Under the pieces are notes generated by a model that was given only the letters and a program-made list of their open reading frames with translations, did no database searches and had not been told where the DNA came from. 41,910 bases of DNA from Cognatundibacterium rugosum (GTDB lineage: Bacteria; Pseudomonadota; Gammaproteobacteria; Burkholderiales; Burkholderiaceae_D). Shown piece by piece: positions 1 through 7,527 of this stretch. Position 1 is the stretch's first letter, and each line of letters opens with the position of its first letter. The stretch is taken from positions 1 through 41,910 of the forward strand of contig NZ_JACOGG010000022.1 of the NCBI RefSeq assembly GCF_014284365.1, read 5' to 3'. Made by a program: the position numbers and the translations under genes.

Positions 1-45
1 ACTACATCCACTACTATAATCATGACCGTATAAAACTGAAATTAA

Positions 46-82
46 AAGGGCTGAGTCCTGTTCAATACAGGAATCAGCCCTT
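46..82 (-). terminator. Hairpin terminator downstream of the Hsp20 gene
   Basis: Inverted repeat with arms 46-61 and 67-82 (AAGGGCTGA then TCCTGT, mirrored by ACAGGA then TCAGCCCTT), one G/A mismatch and a 5-nt loop. Read on the minus strand it is followed by TTTTAATTT, so it plausibly ends the Hsp20 transcript about 100 nt after its stop codon. The T-tract is imperfect. Confidence 0.55.
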
Positions 83-180
83 GGCCACGTAACTATCAAG
101 CTGTCCAACTAAATGGGGTCACTTCATGCATGACTGGCTTTTTTGGTCTAAATCCGGCTTAAACGACGTGTACCTTACGC

Positions 181-636
181 TCAGGCGGCGTGCTGGGCTT
201 CCACTAATTGCAGGTTGTCACCATCAATCAGGATGCGACGTGGTTTGTAGGCTTCCGGAATCTCACGCACCAATTCTATGTGCAGTAAGCCATTGTCCAG
301 ACGGGCGCCGACGACTTTCACATGATCTGCCAGGCGGAAGCGGTGTTCGAAATCACGTGCGGCGATACCACGGTGCAGATAATTTTTCTGACTTTCGTCT
401 TTGTGACGACGACCAACTACTTTCAGTGTATCGCGCTCGCTCTCTATCTCCAGCTCTTCACGGCTAAAGCCAGCCACAGCCATGGTGATCGCATATTTAT
501 CTTCAGCGATCAGCTCTATGTTGTAAGGTGGGTAGTTGCTGGCTGTGTCACTGCGTTGTGCATCATCGAAGAGTTGTGCCAGACGGTCAAAGCCGATAGC
601 TGAACGGTATAAAGGGGCAAAGTCAAAATTACGCAT
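181..636 (-). CDS. ibpA: Small heat-shock protein, Hsp20/IbpA family
   Basis: 151-residue ATP-independent holdase chaperone that binds unfolding proteins in the cytoplasm and passes them to DnaK/ClpB. The sequence shows a short N-terminal arm (MRNFDFAPLYRSAIGFDRL), an alpha-crystallin domain from about residue 38 to 130 and the C-terminal I-x-I oligomerisation motif as ILI in RRILID. The length is normal for the IbpA class. The start is supported by AAGGA (644-648 on the complement) 7 nt before the ATG. It is a single-gene unit divergent from tdk. A sigma32-like promoter and a leader of about 100 nt precede it, so heat-shock control is very likely. The family is secure; the ibpA symbol is by class, since the number of paralogues in the genome is unknown. 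Confidence 0.93.
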   Translation of the reverse strand: MRNFDFAPLYRSAIGFDRLAQLFDDAQRSDTASNYPPYNIELIAEDKYAITMAVAGFSREELEIESERDTLKVVGRRHKDESQKNYLHRGIAARDFEHRFRLADHVKVVGARLDNGLLHIELVREIPEAYKPRRILIDGDNLQLVEAQHAA

Positions 637-735
637 GATGATATCCTTGTTAACAGAAGCGATGATTGAGTAAATACAGTGTTTTCATCCCATCTCTGAT
701 GCGGATGAATCAGACCTCATTGAGCATCTGATGCA
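637..735 (-). promoter_or_regulatory. Candidate ROSE-like RNA thermometer in the Hsp20 5'UTR
   Basis: The leader predicted from the sigma32-like promoter is about 97 nt, typical of ROSE elements in front of ibpA genes. It holds a 7-bp hairpin (684-690 with 703-709, TTCATCC/GGATGAA). Just before the ribosome-binding site is the RNA motif UCGCU (662 to 658), matching the conserved U(U/C)GCU that pairs with the Shine-Dalgarno in ROSE elements. The SD is AAGGA at 648 to 644. Pairing was judged by eye and no folding was run. Confidence 0.4.
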
Positions 736-739
736 CTCC

Positions 740-767
740 AGATAAGGCAGAGTTTTTTGATTTCAAG
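740..767 (-). promoter_or_regulatory. Sigma32 (heat-shock) promoter of the Hsp20 gene
   Basis: On the complement, CTTGAAA (767 to 761) is followed after exactly 13 nt by CCTTATCT (747 to 740). The RpoH consensus is CTTGAAA, 13-15 nt, CCCCATNT: the -35 is perfect and the -10 matches 6 of 7 defined bases less one (CC--AT-T retained). Position and orientation fit the downstream Hsp20 gene. Confidence 0.7.
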
Positions 768-871
768 AGCTGATTTGCGCCTACAATAGCGAAAATTTTT
801 TTCACCTTGCTGCCGGTTTTTTGCTTGAAAAAAGCCAGCTAGCCACCACACATTTTTCCGAAAGAGCACCT

Positions 872-1420
872 GTGGCCAAGCTATATTTTCGTTATTCGGC
901 GATGAACGCCGGTAAATCCACTGCCTTACTACAAGTCGCACACAACTATGAAGAACAGGGACAAAGCGTGTTCCTGTACACCGCCGCGATCGACAACCGT
1001 TATGGCGTCGGTCAAGTCACGTCCAGACTGGGGCCGCAGCGCGAAGCCGCCGTTTTTGACAGTCAGTTTAATTTTTTTGAGCAGGCACCTCAGGTGAATT
1101 GCGTCTTGGTGGACGAGGCCCAATTTTTGACGCCGCAACAGGTTAGGCAATTGCATCAGCTTGCGCATCTGCGCGGCGTACCGGTCATCTGCTATGGATT
1201 ACGCAGTGATTTTTTGGGTGAGCCGTTTGCCGGTGCCAGCTATCTGCTGACTTTAGCCGATACCATAGAAGAATTGAAAAACATCTGTACCTGCGGTAAA
1301 AAAGCGACCATGAATATCCGTGTCGATGAGCAAGGTAAGCGACTCAAGGCGGGCGAGCAAATCTCCATCGGCGGCAATGAGCGCTATCACCATGTCTGTG
1401 GCCGTTGCTTTTATCAGTAA
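872..1420 (+). CDS. tdk: Thymidine kinase (type II)
   Basis: Phosphorylates thymidine to dTMP with ATP in the nucleotide salvage pathway. The protein opens AKLYFRYSAMNAGKST, with the P-loop NAGKST, followed by the LVDEAQFL Walker-B-like strand. Near the C-terminus are the four zinc-ligand cysteines of type II enzymes (ICTCGK and VCGRCF). I choose the GTG at 872, preceded by AAAGAG at 861-866. The reading frame stays open upstream to 821, but the extra 17 residues lack homology, whereas family members start right at AKLYF. From GTG it is 182 residues; E. coli Tdk is about 205. It is monocistronic and divergent from the Hsp20 gene. Confidence 0.95.
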   Translation: MAKLYFRYSAMNAGKSTALLQVAHNYEEQGQSVFLYTAAIDNRYGVGQVTSRLGPQREAAVFDSQFNFFEQAPQVNCVLVDEAQFLTPQQVRQLHQLAHLRGVPVICYGLRSDFLGEPFAGASYLLTLADTIEELKNICTCGKKATMNIRVDEQGKRLKAGEQISIGGNERYHHVCGRCFYQ

Positions 1421-1464
1421 GCCGCAGTCCCACTCTGCTCATCACATTCCACGCTATCCCAAGA

Positions 1465-1502
1465 TCAAACTGCATCCCAGCCTGAACAGGGATGCAGTTT
1501 GA
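1465..1502 (+). terminator. Perfect 14-bp hairpin after tdk
   Basis: TCAAACTGCATCCC (1465-1478) and its exact complement (1489-1502) flank a 10-nt loop, 45 nt after the tdk stop. It is followed by TGGCATTTATCG rather than a T-run, so it may be a factor-assisted terminator or an mRNA-stabilising stem. Confidence 0.5.
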
Positions 1503-1866
1503 TGGCATTTATCGCAACGTCGAATTCCTGAATCAGCTCGCCGCCCGTACCACCTCGCAGTGGCGGCGGCCAGCGTGCGTTTGCCCACGCAAGCGCTCAT
1601 ATGAGAAAAAAAACCAACAAATTGACCATTGGTCACTTATCAACACAATTATCTGAAATACCTGTATTGACGCGCTTAAACAGCGAGGGAGTACTTACAT
1701 AGAGTATTTCCACCAAGCATCCTGTCATCAGGAGGAAACATAGTTTCTCTAATCTCTAAAGCTTTAGTCTATTGTTATCAACTGGGAATTTTTCTACCCC
1801 TTCCCGCCGATGGAGAAGGGGGGGAAGTTACAAAAAATTTCCAATAACAATAATCAGGAGATCAAT
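1503..1866. other. Intergenic region between tdk and the PhoD-like gene
   Basis: About 360 bp without a supportable gene. It must hold the promoter of the downstream phosphatase, but I found no convincing -35/-10 pair. A lone CTGTCAT at 1723-1729 resembles half of a Pho box, without the second repeat at the expected spacing. An orphan AGGAGG near 1731-1737 is not followed by an open frame. Confidence 0.5.
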
Positions 1867-4407
1867 GTGGATAGAAGACAGTTTTTGAAGTACAGCGGAT
1901 TTTTTTCTGTGACAGTGGCGACAGGTGGCTTAACGGCCTGCGGTGGTTCCAGCTCAACCGCAACAGCTAACACAGATTTACCGGCAGCCAATGGCAGCGC
2001 CTGGAAATTCCCGCAAAGTATCGCTTCCGGTGACCCGCGTCCGGACAGCGCTGTATTGTGGACCCGCGTGGTACCGGCTTCGCTGGACGTAGCTGCCGCC
2101 GCACCAGCTGGCAATGATGTCTCTATCCGCCTGATCGTTACGGCGGCAGACAATAGCGCCGCACTCGGCAGCAATACTGCATTAACAGGTACGGCAATTG
2201 TTGATACCCGTCTGCCTGTGCTGGCCAGCTTCGACAACACGATACGCAATAAAGTCACAGGCTTACAAGCGGGTCAGACTTACTTCTATCAATTCATCGC
2301 CGGTGATGTTCGCTCGAATGTAGGTCGCTTTAAAACGGCTCCAGCTGCTGGCAGCGATGTAGCGAAACTGCAGTTTGCTTACCTGACTTGCCAGGACTGG
2401 AGTGTCAATCACTGGGGCGCGATGGATTACATCGCCAAAAACGAAAGTCTGGATTTCATCATCCACCTGGGTGACTATATTTACGAAACCGTCGGAGCTT
2501 CTTTCCAGGTCGGTAATGTCGAAGCACGCCACACGGCACTGCAATTACCGGATGGAACCGTATTGAACGACGCGTCCGGCACTCCAACCAAGGCCAAATA
2601 CGCGACCACGCTGGCCGACTACCGCTATCTGTACAAAATGTATCGTAGCGATCCGCGTCAGCAAGCACTGCATGAACGCTTCGCCTATATCGCGATCTGG
2701 GATGACCATGAATTCTCCGACGATGGCTGGCAAGATGCGATCACCTACGACAATAACAGCCTCGATAAACTGGGCGATAACCAGCACTTGCCACAGCGTC
2801 GCCGCTCTGCCAATCAGGCCTGGTTCGAATTTATGCCGGCAGATGTGAATCTGGATACAGCCGACAATGGATTCCAGAACATCAAGATCTATCGCGACTT
2901 CCAGTTCGGCAAACTGATGCAACTGGTGATGACAGATGAGCGCCTGTATCGCACTGATCACGTGGTACCGGAAAGTCTGTTTAATCCCGCGACTGGCAAA
3001 CCACTCAATAGCAGCATCGGTTCGCGCTATGTGGTACCGCAAGACGTATTCAATGCGCTGGAAGCTCAGAAAGTCACGACCGCAACTTCGATGACCGCCG
3101 ACCCGCTGGCTTACACCTCCATGCTCGGCAAAACCCAGCGCGACTGGTGGAAAGACAAAATGGCGTCGTCTTCCGCGACCTGGAAGGTATGGGGCAATGA
3201 AGTATCCCTGATGCGTATGGGCTTAAATGGCACGGACGCGATTGCAACCCTGATCGCGTTGAGCTCAGTGTCCACGCTGGCGATGACCATCAGTAACGCA
3301 CTCAGCAATCCTGCGCTGCAAGGCAATGTGTTAGTCGCGTCCGCACTGGTGGCAGCGGCGACTGCAGGCGCAGCACAGGCGACGGCTGCGGCCGCAGCAA
3401 TCGCCATCGCAACGGCAGATGCCAGCAACGCTTCCCTGCCAGCGGCGGCAGTGGCTGCGGGCCTGAGCACAGCCCAGGCTGGTATCGCAGTGGCTGCCTA
3501 TGGCGCAGCCAAGGCCGCAGCACCGGCAGGTACGACTACGCAGGTCGGTGCTGCCGCGCAGACGATCGCTTTCGGCTACATCAAACCGGATGTACAGGCG
3601 AATAAAGAAAAATCTACCTTCGTGATCGCATCTGGCCAGCAAGCTGCACTGTCTGCCTTCTTCACTAAATTCCTGCTCAACTGCGATCAGTGGGATGGCT
3701 ACAATGCAGAACGTAAGGCCCTGATGCAGCATTTGCTGGATAAGAAAGTCAGCAATGTGGTGTCTGTCACGGGCGATATCCATGGTTTCTTTGCCGGCAC
3801 GGTCAATCATGACTTCGATGCAGCCGGTGGCGGTACGCCAGCGATGGTGGATCTGGTCAGCGCCGGTATCAGTTCCGACTCCTTCTTCAAATACATGATG
3901 GATGGCGCGGGCTCGACCGGACTGGCAACGATCATTTTCTATCCGCTGTCTATCCCGGTTCCGAATATCGGCACCATCACCGTCAATGCCAATATGCTCG
4001 ACTACACCATGGGTAAAGCGGCACCTACCCTGGATGGCTTGCTGGAACAAATCCGCGTGCCACTGACCGGCGCGCTGGCAGCGAAAGGCGTGCCTGAAGG
4101 TGCCGTTCTGACAGGCACCGTACAGGCCGTACTGGCCGGACTGAAAGCCGACAGCAGCTTTAATACCAACCTGTTGGGACTGGCACAGCAACTGGCAGCA
4201 CTGGCGAATAACCAGTGGATGAAATACATCAATGCCGATGCACAGGGTTATACCGTTGTGACAGTCACACCGGGCAATCTGGTGGCTCAGTTTAAGCAAG
4301 TGAACAAGCTGGTTAACACCGGCAGCATGACTGCGCCAAGCAATGTGATTGCGCGTGTAACCACGGCTACCGTCAACACTGGCACAGCAGCAGTAGCAAT
4401 CAGCTGA
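1867..4407 (+). CDS. PhoD-like alkaline phosphatase/phosphodiesterase, Tat-exported, probable lipoprotein
   Basis: Metal-dependent extracytoplasmic phosphatase of the PhoD family, releasing phosphate from mono- or diesters. I choose the GTG at 1867, preceded 6 nt upstream by CAGGAG; the frame is open to an ATG at 1810. From the GTG the protein has 846 residues. A twin-arginine motif (DRRQFLK, residues 2-8) leads into a hydrophobic stretch ending LTAC (Cys25), a lipobox followed by Gly/Ser/Thr-rich sequence. PhoD landmarks follow: SGDPRPDSAVLWTR, LTCQDW, IHLGDYIYE, IWDDHEFSDDGW, VWGNEVSLMR and VTGDIHGF. Between VWGNEVSLMR and the later core lies an Ala-rich insert (about residues 475-565) that most PhoD proteins lack. 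The C-terminal 200 residues are also longer than usual. Family secure, substrate unknown. Confidence 0.88.
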   Translation: MDRRQFLKYSGFFSVTVATGGLTACGGSSSTATANTDLPAANGSAWKFPQSIASGDPRPDSAVLWTRVVPASLDVAAAAPAGNDVSIRLIVTAADNSAALGSNTALTGTAIVDTRLPVLASFDNTIRNKVTGLQAGQTYFYQFIAGDVRSNVGRFKTAPAAGSDVAKLQFAYLTCQDWSVNHWGAMDYIAKNESLDFIIHLGDYIYETVGASFQVGNVEARHTALQLPDGTVLNDASGTPTKAKYATTLADYRYLYKMYRSDPRQQALHERFAYIAIWDDHEFSDDGWQDAITYDNNSLDKLGDNQHLPQRRRSANQAWFEFMPADVNLDTADNGFQNIKIYRDFQFGKLMQLVMTDERLYRTDHVVPESLFNPATGKPLNSSIGSRYVVPQDVFNALEAQKVTTATSMTADPLAYTSMLGKTQRDWWKDKMASSSATWKVWGNEVSLMRMGLNGTDAIATLIALSSVSTLAMTISNALSNPALQGNVLVASALVAAATAGAAQATAAAAAIAIATADASNASLPAAAVAAGLSTAQAGIAVAAYGAAKAAAPAGTTTQVGAAAQTIAFGYIKPDVQANKEKSTFVIASGQQAALSAFFTKFLLNCDQWDGYNAERKALMQHLLDKKVSNVVSVTGDIHGFFAGTVNHDFDAAGGGTPAMVDLVSAGISSDSFFKYMMDGAGSTGLATIIFYPLSIPVPNIGTITVNANMLDYTMGKAAPTLDGLLEQIRVPLTGALAAKGVPEGAVLTGTVQAVLAGLKADSSFNTNLLGLAQQLAALANNQWMKYINADAQGYTVVTVTPGNLVAQFKQVNKLVNTGSMTAPSNVIARVTTATVNTGTAAVAIS

Positions 4408-4422
4408 TCAGGCTGTAAACCG

Positions 4423-4450
4423 AGGTTCAGCCTATCCCCAGGCTGAACCT
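4423..4450 (+). terminator. Hairpin after the PhoD-like gene
   Basis: Perfect 11-bp inverted repeat AGGTTCAGCCT / AGGCTGAACCT with a 6-nt loop, 16 nt after the stop codon. There is no T-run behind it; a canonical terminator follows at 4480. Confidence 0.5.
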
Positions 4451-4479
4451 GGACTGAATGACTCCCGGCATTCAATCTT

Positions 4480-4507
4480 GCCTCCGTCTGTGACGGAGGC
4501 TTTTTTT
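4480..4507 (+). terminator. Rho-independent terminator
   Basis: GCCTCCGTC, 3-nt loop, GACGGAGGC, then seven T residues (4501-4507). A textbook intrinsic terminator that isolates the PhoD-like gene from rlmF. Confidence 0.92.
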
Positions 4508-4562
4508 CGGGATGCAGCGGGGGTTTATGTCAAAATGCAGGACTTAGCCCCACGGACTTATC

Positions 4563-5582
4563 ATGCCTGTACCCCGCAAACCCAGACCTCCAGCCAACAA
4601 AGCCAGCAAGAGCGACAAGACAGTCAGCGCTCAGCTGCATACACGCAACCGCCATCAGGGACGTTATGACCTGAGCAACCTGAGTACCTGCGAGCCCGGG
4701 CTGAAGGATTTTTTGGTGCAGACTGCACATGGTCTCAGCGTCGATTTTGCCAACCCGGCTGCGGTATTCATGCTGAACCGCGCCATCCTGCAGGCTGACT
4801 ATGGCATACAAAACTGGTCCGTATTGCCAGGACAGCTATGCCCGGCGATACCGGGCCGCGCCGATTACCTGCATCATGTGGCGGATTTACTGAGGGATAG
4901 TCATGGCGGCCGCCTGCCCGCTGCGAACGGCATACAGGTGTTGGACATCGGTACCGGCTCCAGTCTGATTTATCCTTTGCTAGGCAGCGCAGACTATGGC
5001 TGGCAGTTTGTCGCGACCGACATCAATCCGGCTTCGCTGGCCCATGCCAGCGTTGTACTGAGCCACAATCCCATCCATGCCAGCCGCATCACTTTACGGC
5101 AGCAGCCTGACCCTGGCACTATTTTCTACAATATCCTGCAGCAAGGAGAATGGTTTGATGTGACACTGTGCAATCCGCCGTTCCATGGTTCGCCGCAAGA
5201 AGCTGCGGCAGGCTCAGAGCGTAAATGGCGCCAATTAGGTAAGGCCAGCGCGGCCCCAAAAAAACAGGCACCACAAACTGCTGTACTGAATTTTGGCGGC
5301 AAGGATGCCGAGCTTTGGTGCCCCGGCGGTGAACTGGCCTTCATCCTGCAAATGATGGATGAAAGCGCACGCTTCCCTGCCCATTGCTATTGGTATTCCA
5401 GCCTGGTGGCCAAGGCTGAACATCTGTCTGCACTCAAAGCACGACTCAAACAACTCAAGGTTCAGGACTGGCGCGAAATCGCTATGGGTCAGGGCAATAA
5501 GCAAAGCCGCCTGCTGGCCTGGACTTTCCTGAGCCCGGCGCAGCAAAGCAGCTGGAAAAAACTGCGCTGGAATCAGCGTTAA
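4563..5582 (+). CDS. rlmF: 23S rRNA (adenine(1618)-N(6))-methyltransferase
   Basis: S-adenosylmethionine-dependent methyltransferase that modifies A1618 of 23S rRNA (RlmF/YbiN family). The 339-residue protein has a basic N-terminal tail (MPVPRKPRPPANKASKSDK), the family block LHTRNRHQGRYD, an SAM-binding motif I as VLDIGTGSSLIYPL and the catalytic NPPF tetrad at residues 204-207 (CNPPFHGS). The adjacent PQEAAAGSERKWRQLG is characteristic of the family. The length agrees with E. coli RlmF (about 308) plus the longer tail. It stands alone between a strong terminator and a convergent gene. Confidence 0.93.
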   Translation: MPVPRKPRPPANKASKSDKTVSAQLHTRNRHQGRYDLSNLSTCEPGLKDFLVQTAHGLSVDFANPAAVFMLNRAILQADYGIQNWSVLPGQLCPAIPGRADYLHHVADLLRDSHGGRLPAANGIQVLDIGTGSSLIYPLLGSADYGWQFVATDINPASLAHASVVLSHNPIHASRITLRQQPDPGTIFYNILQQGEWFDVTLCNPPFHGSPQEAAAGSERKWRQLGKASAAPKKQAPQTAVLNFGGKDAELWCPGGELAFILQMMDESARFPAHCYWYSSLVAKAEHLSALKARLKQLKVQDWREIAMGQGNKQSRLLAWTFLSPAQQSSWKKLRWNQR

Positions 5583-5591
5583 TTTTTAACA

Positions 5592-5613
5592 CTGAATTAG
5601 TGCTGAATTAGTG
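5592..5613. repeat. Two tandem 11-bp repeats at the convergent gene ends
   Basis: CTGAATTAGTG occurs twice back to back and a third, degenerate unit follows. The repeat covers the stop codon of the minus-strand gene ending at 5608 and lies 10 nt after the rlmF stop. It looks like a small slippage duplication. Confidence 0.7.
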
Positions 5614-6180
5614 CTGAGTGCGTTTCCATTCCGGATGCTGCTGACGTAATTCCTGCTCCAGCGCAGCCAGCCTGCGTGCTTTTTCTTCCATCCTAGCGAT
5701 CGCCACCGGATCAATCCCGCTTTGTCGCCCACGCTCTATGTCACTCAACAGGCGCGGCACTTCCTGTTGCGCCGCATCGGCAAACGATGCCAGCAATTGC
5801 TGATGCTGATTCGCCTCGTAACGTTGATACGCCTGGGGATCGGCCAATTCTTCGCGTGTAGGCTGTAGCAGACGCTGGGTATCGCGCGCTATCGGCGGGC
5901 TGCGCGGATCGCCGTAGCGGGTCGCAGCCAGACTCTGCGCCGCTGGCATGGCGGGCCCCGTGTCAAGTAAAGGTACACGTTTGAGTTCCGGAAATGGCGG
6001 CGGCCAGCTTGCAGTTTTCGCGCTGTATTGCTGGTTCAGTTGTGTGCCTGACGAGCTGCGCACGGCCGTCAGGTTTTGATCTGCCGCTTGCGGCACGCTG
6101 CTATCGTCAAACAACAGGCGTGCGGCCAGCAACAAGCCCAATACCAGCATCAGCACCCAGAACCAGGCTCGTCGCATCAT
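5608..6180 (-). CDS. Membrane-anchored helical protein of unknown function, third gene of the PLC-like/parvulin cassette
   Basis: 190 residues, not recognised as a named family. The N-terminus is a single hydrophobic segment after basic residues (MMRRAWFWVLMLVLGLLLAA, residues 1-20), consistent with an uncleaved inner-membrane anchor. A Pro/Ser-rich, probably flexible region (about 30-110) follows, then a charged Gln/Arg/Glu-rich helical C-terminus (about 115-190). The start codon overlaps the stop of the upstream parvulin gene by 4 nt, so translation is coupled. The layout (anchor, variable linker, helical domain, encoded after a secreted hydrolase) is reminiscent of lipase-specific foldases (Lif/LipB), but I see no Lif sequence motif. 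A folding or secretion helper is only an inference. Confidence 0.7.
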   Translation of the reverse strand: MMRRAWFWVLMLVLGLLLAARLLFDDSSVPQAADQNLTAVRSSSGTQLNQQYSAKTASWPPPFPELKRVPLLDTGPAMPAAQSLAATRYGDPRSPPIARDTQRLLQPTREELADPQAYQRYEANQHQQLLASFADAAQQEVPRLLSDIERGRQSGIDPVAIARMEEKARRLAALEQELRQQHPEWKRTQH

Positions 6181-7526
6181 GTGGTACTCCCAGCTGTCAG
6201 ATAGTCGACCTTGGCAGCCTGCCTTGCTCTGCGCTGTAACACACGTATTTGCTGCACGGCTTTTTCCTGCGCGATGGCACGGCTGGCCAGATAGCGCACG
6301 GCTTCCGAATCCGCAGGCTGATAGCCATCCTGACGCTGACTGACCAGGAGCACTTCCCAGTAGGCTGGCTCTTGCGGCCCGACTGCAGCCCGAAACGGTG
6401 GCGACACCTGTCCCGGTTCCTGCATCATTGCAAGTTCCTGCAGCCAGCTGAGTTTGCCCTGATGGCGGATTTCGCCCAGATCACCACCGCTGGCCGCGTC
6501 TGGCGCAATCGACCACTGACGCGCCAGTGCGGCGAAATCCTGACCACGGCGTGCCTCCTGCACTATCCGTTCTGCGCTCGCCTGATCCGCGACCCGGATA
6601 TGTCTGGCGCGTATCGTGGCGATGCGTTTGAATTCTTCTTTATGCTGACGGTAATAGGTCTGAATCTCAGCCGTTTTAACCTGTTTTGCCAAGCTATTCA
6701 ACACAGGACTCTCGGCGTCGATATCAGCGCCTATGCCATGCAATGCCAGCAAAGCACTGACCTGATTCTGCTCTCCTAAAGCCTGCCGCAAATCCGCCAC
6801 GGCGGCACTGCCAAAGCGCTGCTCTGCCCAATCCTGCACATAACGCTGGCTCAGATACAGCATGGCTTGCTGGCGCACAAAAGCCTGATTACGCGCAAAC
6901 AGTTCGACCCGTCCCTGTACATTCTGGCGTTGATACACATCGGCCAGCGTGATCACACCGCCTGGCGCCAGGCTTGAACGCAGCACGACGATTTGCTGCG
7001 CTGTTTTCAACTGTGCTTCATTCCAGCGATATTCCACAATCAGCTTATCCTCCGCACCCAGCAGTTTTTTCCAATCCTTTTCGGTGACCGGATACTCTGC
7101 GCTCACTTTGCCCTGCAAACTGGCACCGGGCAGCGCTTTCAATCCAGCCTCCAAAGGCTGTAGATATGCCGAACGCAAAGCGGCCGCGAGCTGATCATCC
7201 GCTGCAACGGCAGGATCAAACCCCACCCGTTTCGCTCCGGCTTGCAAATCCAGTCCTGCAAAACGTTTTTCCGCAGCGCGCACCAGACTGCGGTTACTGA
7301 TAATTTCTTCCAGTACCGCTGCTTTCGTCCTGCTCGCATCCTGCTGCTGCGCCAGCTGCAGCATCACATCCACGGTCAGCTGATGCACCGCCTGTCCATC
7401 TACTTTCGCCAATACCGAGGCACTGGCAACAGAGGCCAGTCCGACTGCAGTCAGTAAGCCAACTGCTGCGCACAACAAGCGGTGCAGGCACCGCTTGTTG
7501 GCACGCGCTATGCGTGAGTTCCACAT
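6177..7526 (-). CDS. Parvulin-type (PpiC) peptidylprolyl isomerase, exported
   Basis: Periplasmic or membrane-tethered foldase of the SurA/PpiD/PrsA kind. From the ATG at 7526 it has 449 residues: a basic stretch, a hydrophobic signal segment (about 14-35, ending VASASVLAK), a long helical SurA_N-like region and a single PpiC domain in the last 150 residues. Its landmarks are IRARHIRV, FAALARQWSIAPDAASGGDLGEI and GQVSPPFRAAVG. The frame extends to 7565, but that start lies inside the upstream gene. The ATG at 7526 sits one nucleotide after the upstream TAA, which argues for coupling. The SurA-like protein is encoded directly behind a secreted zinc-phospholipase-like protein, suggesting a dedicated folding role. 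EpsD-type parvulins are the alternative family. Confidence 0.85.
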   Translation of the reverse strand: MWNSRIARANKRCLHRLLCAAVGLLTAVGLASVASASVLAKVDGQAVHQLTVDVMLQLAQQQDASRTKAAVLEEIISNRSLVRAAEKRFAGLDLQAGAKRVGFDPAVAADDQLAAALRSAYLQPLEAGLKALPGASLQGKVSAEYPVTEKDWKKLLGAEDKLIVEYRWNEAQLKTAQQIVVLRSSLAPGGVITLADVYQRQNVQGRVELFARNQAFVRQQAMLYLSQRYVQDWAEQRFGSAAVADLRQALGEQNQVSALLALHGIGADIDAESPVLNSLAKQVKTAEIQTYYRQHKEEFKRIATIRARHIRVADQASAERIVQEARRGQDFAALARQWSIAPDAASGGDLGEIRHQGKLSWLQELAMMQEPGQVSPPFRAAVGPQEPAYWEVLLVSQRQDGYQPADSEAVRYLASRAIAQEKAVQQIRVLQRRARQAAKVDYLTAGSTT

Positions 7527-7527
7527 C

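Noticed and set aside
1723..1729. CTGTCAT as a Pho box before the PhoD-like gene
   Set aside because: Only one half-site; the second repeat expected 11 bp downstream is absent.
3331..4299. 322-codon minus-strand open frame
   Set aside because: Lies wholly antisense to the PhoD-like gene, whose conserved motifs fix the coding strand. The antisense product is Cys/His/Arg-rich with no family-like pattern.
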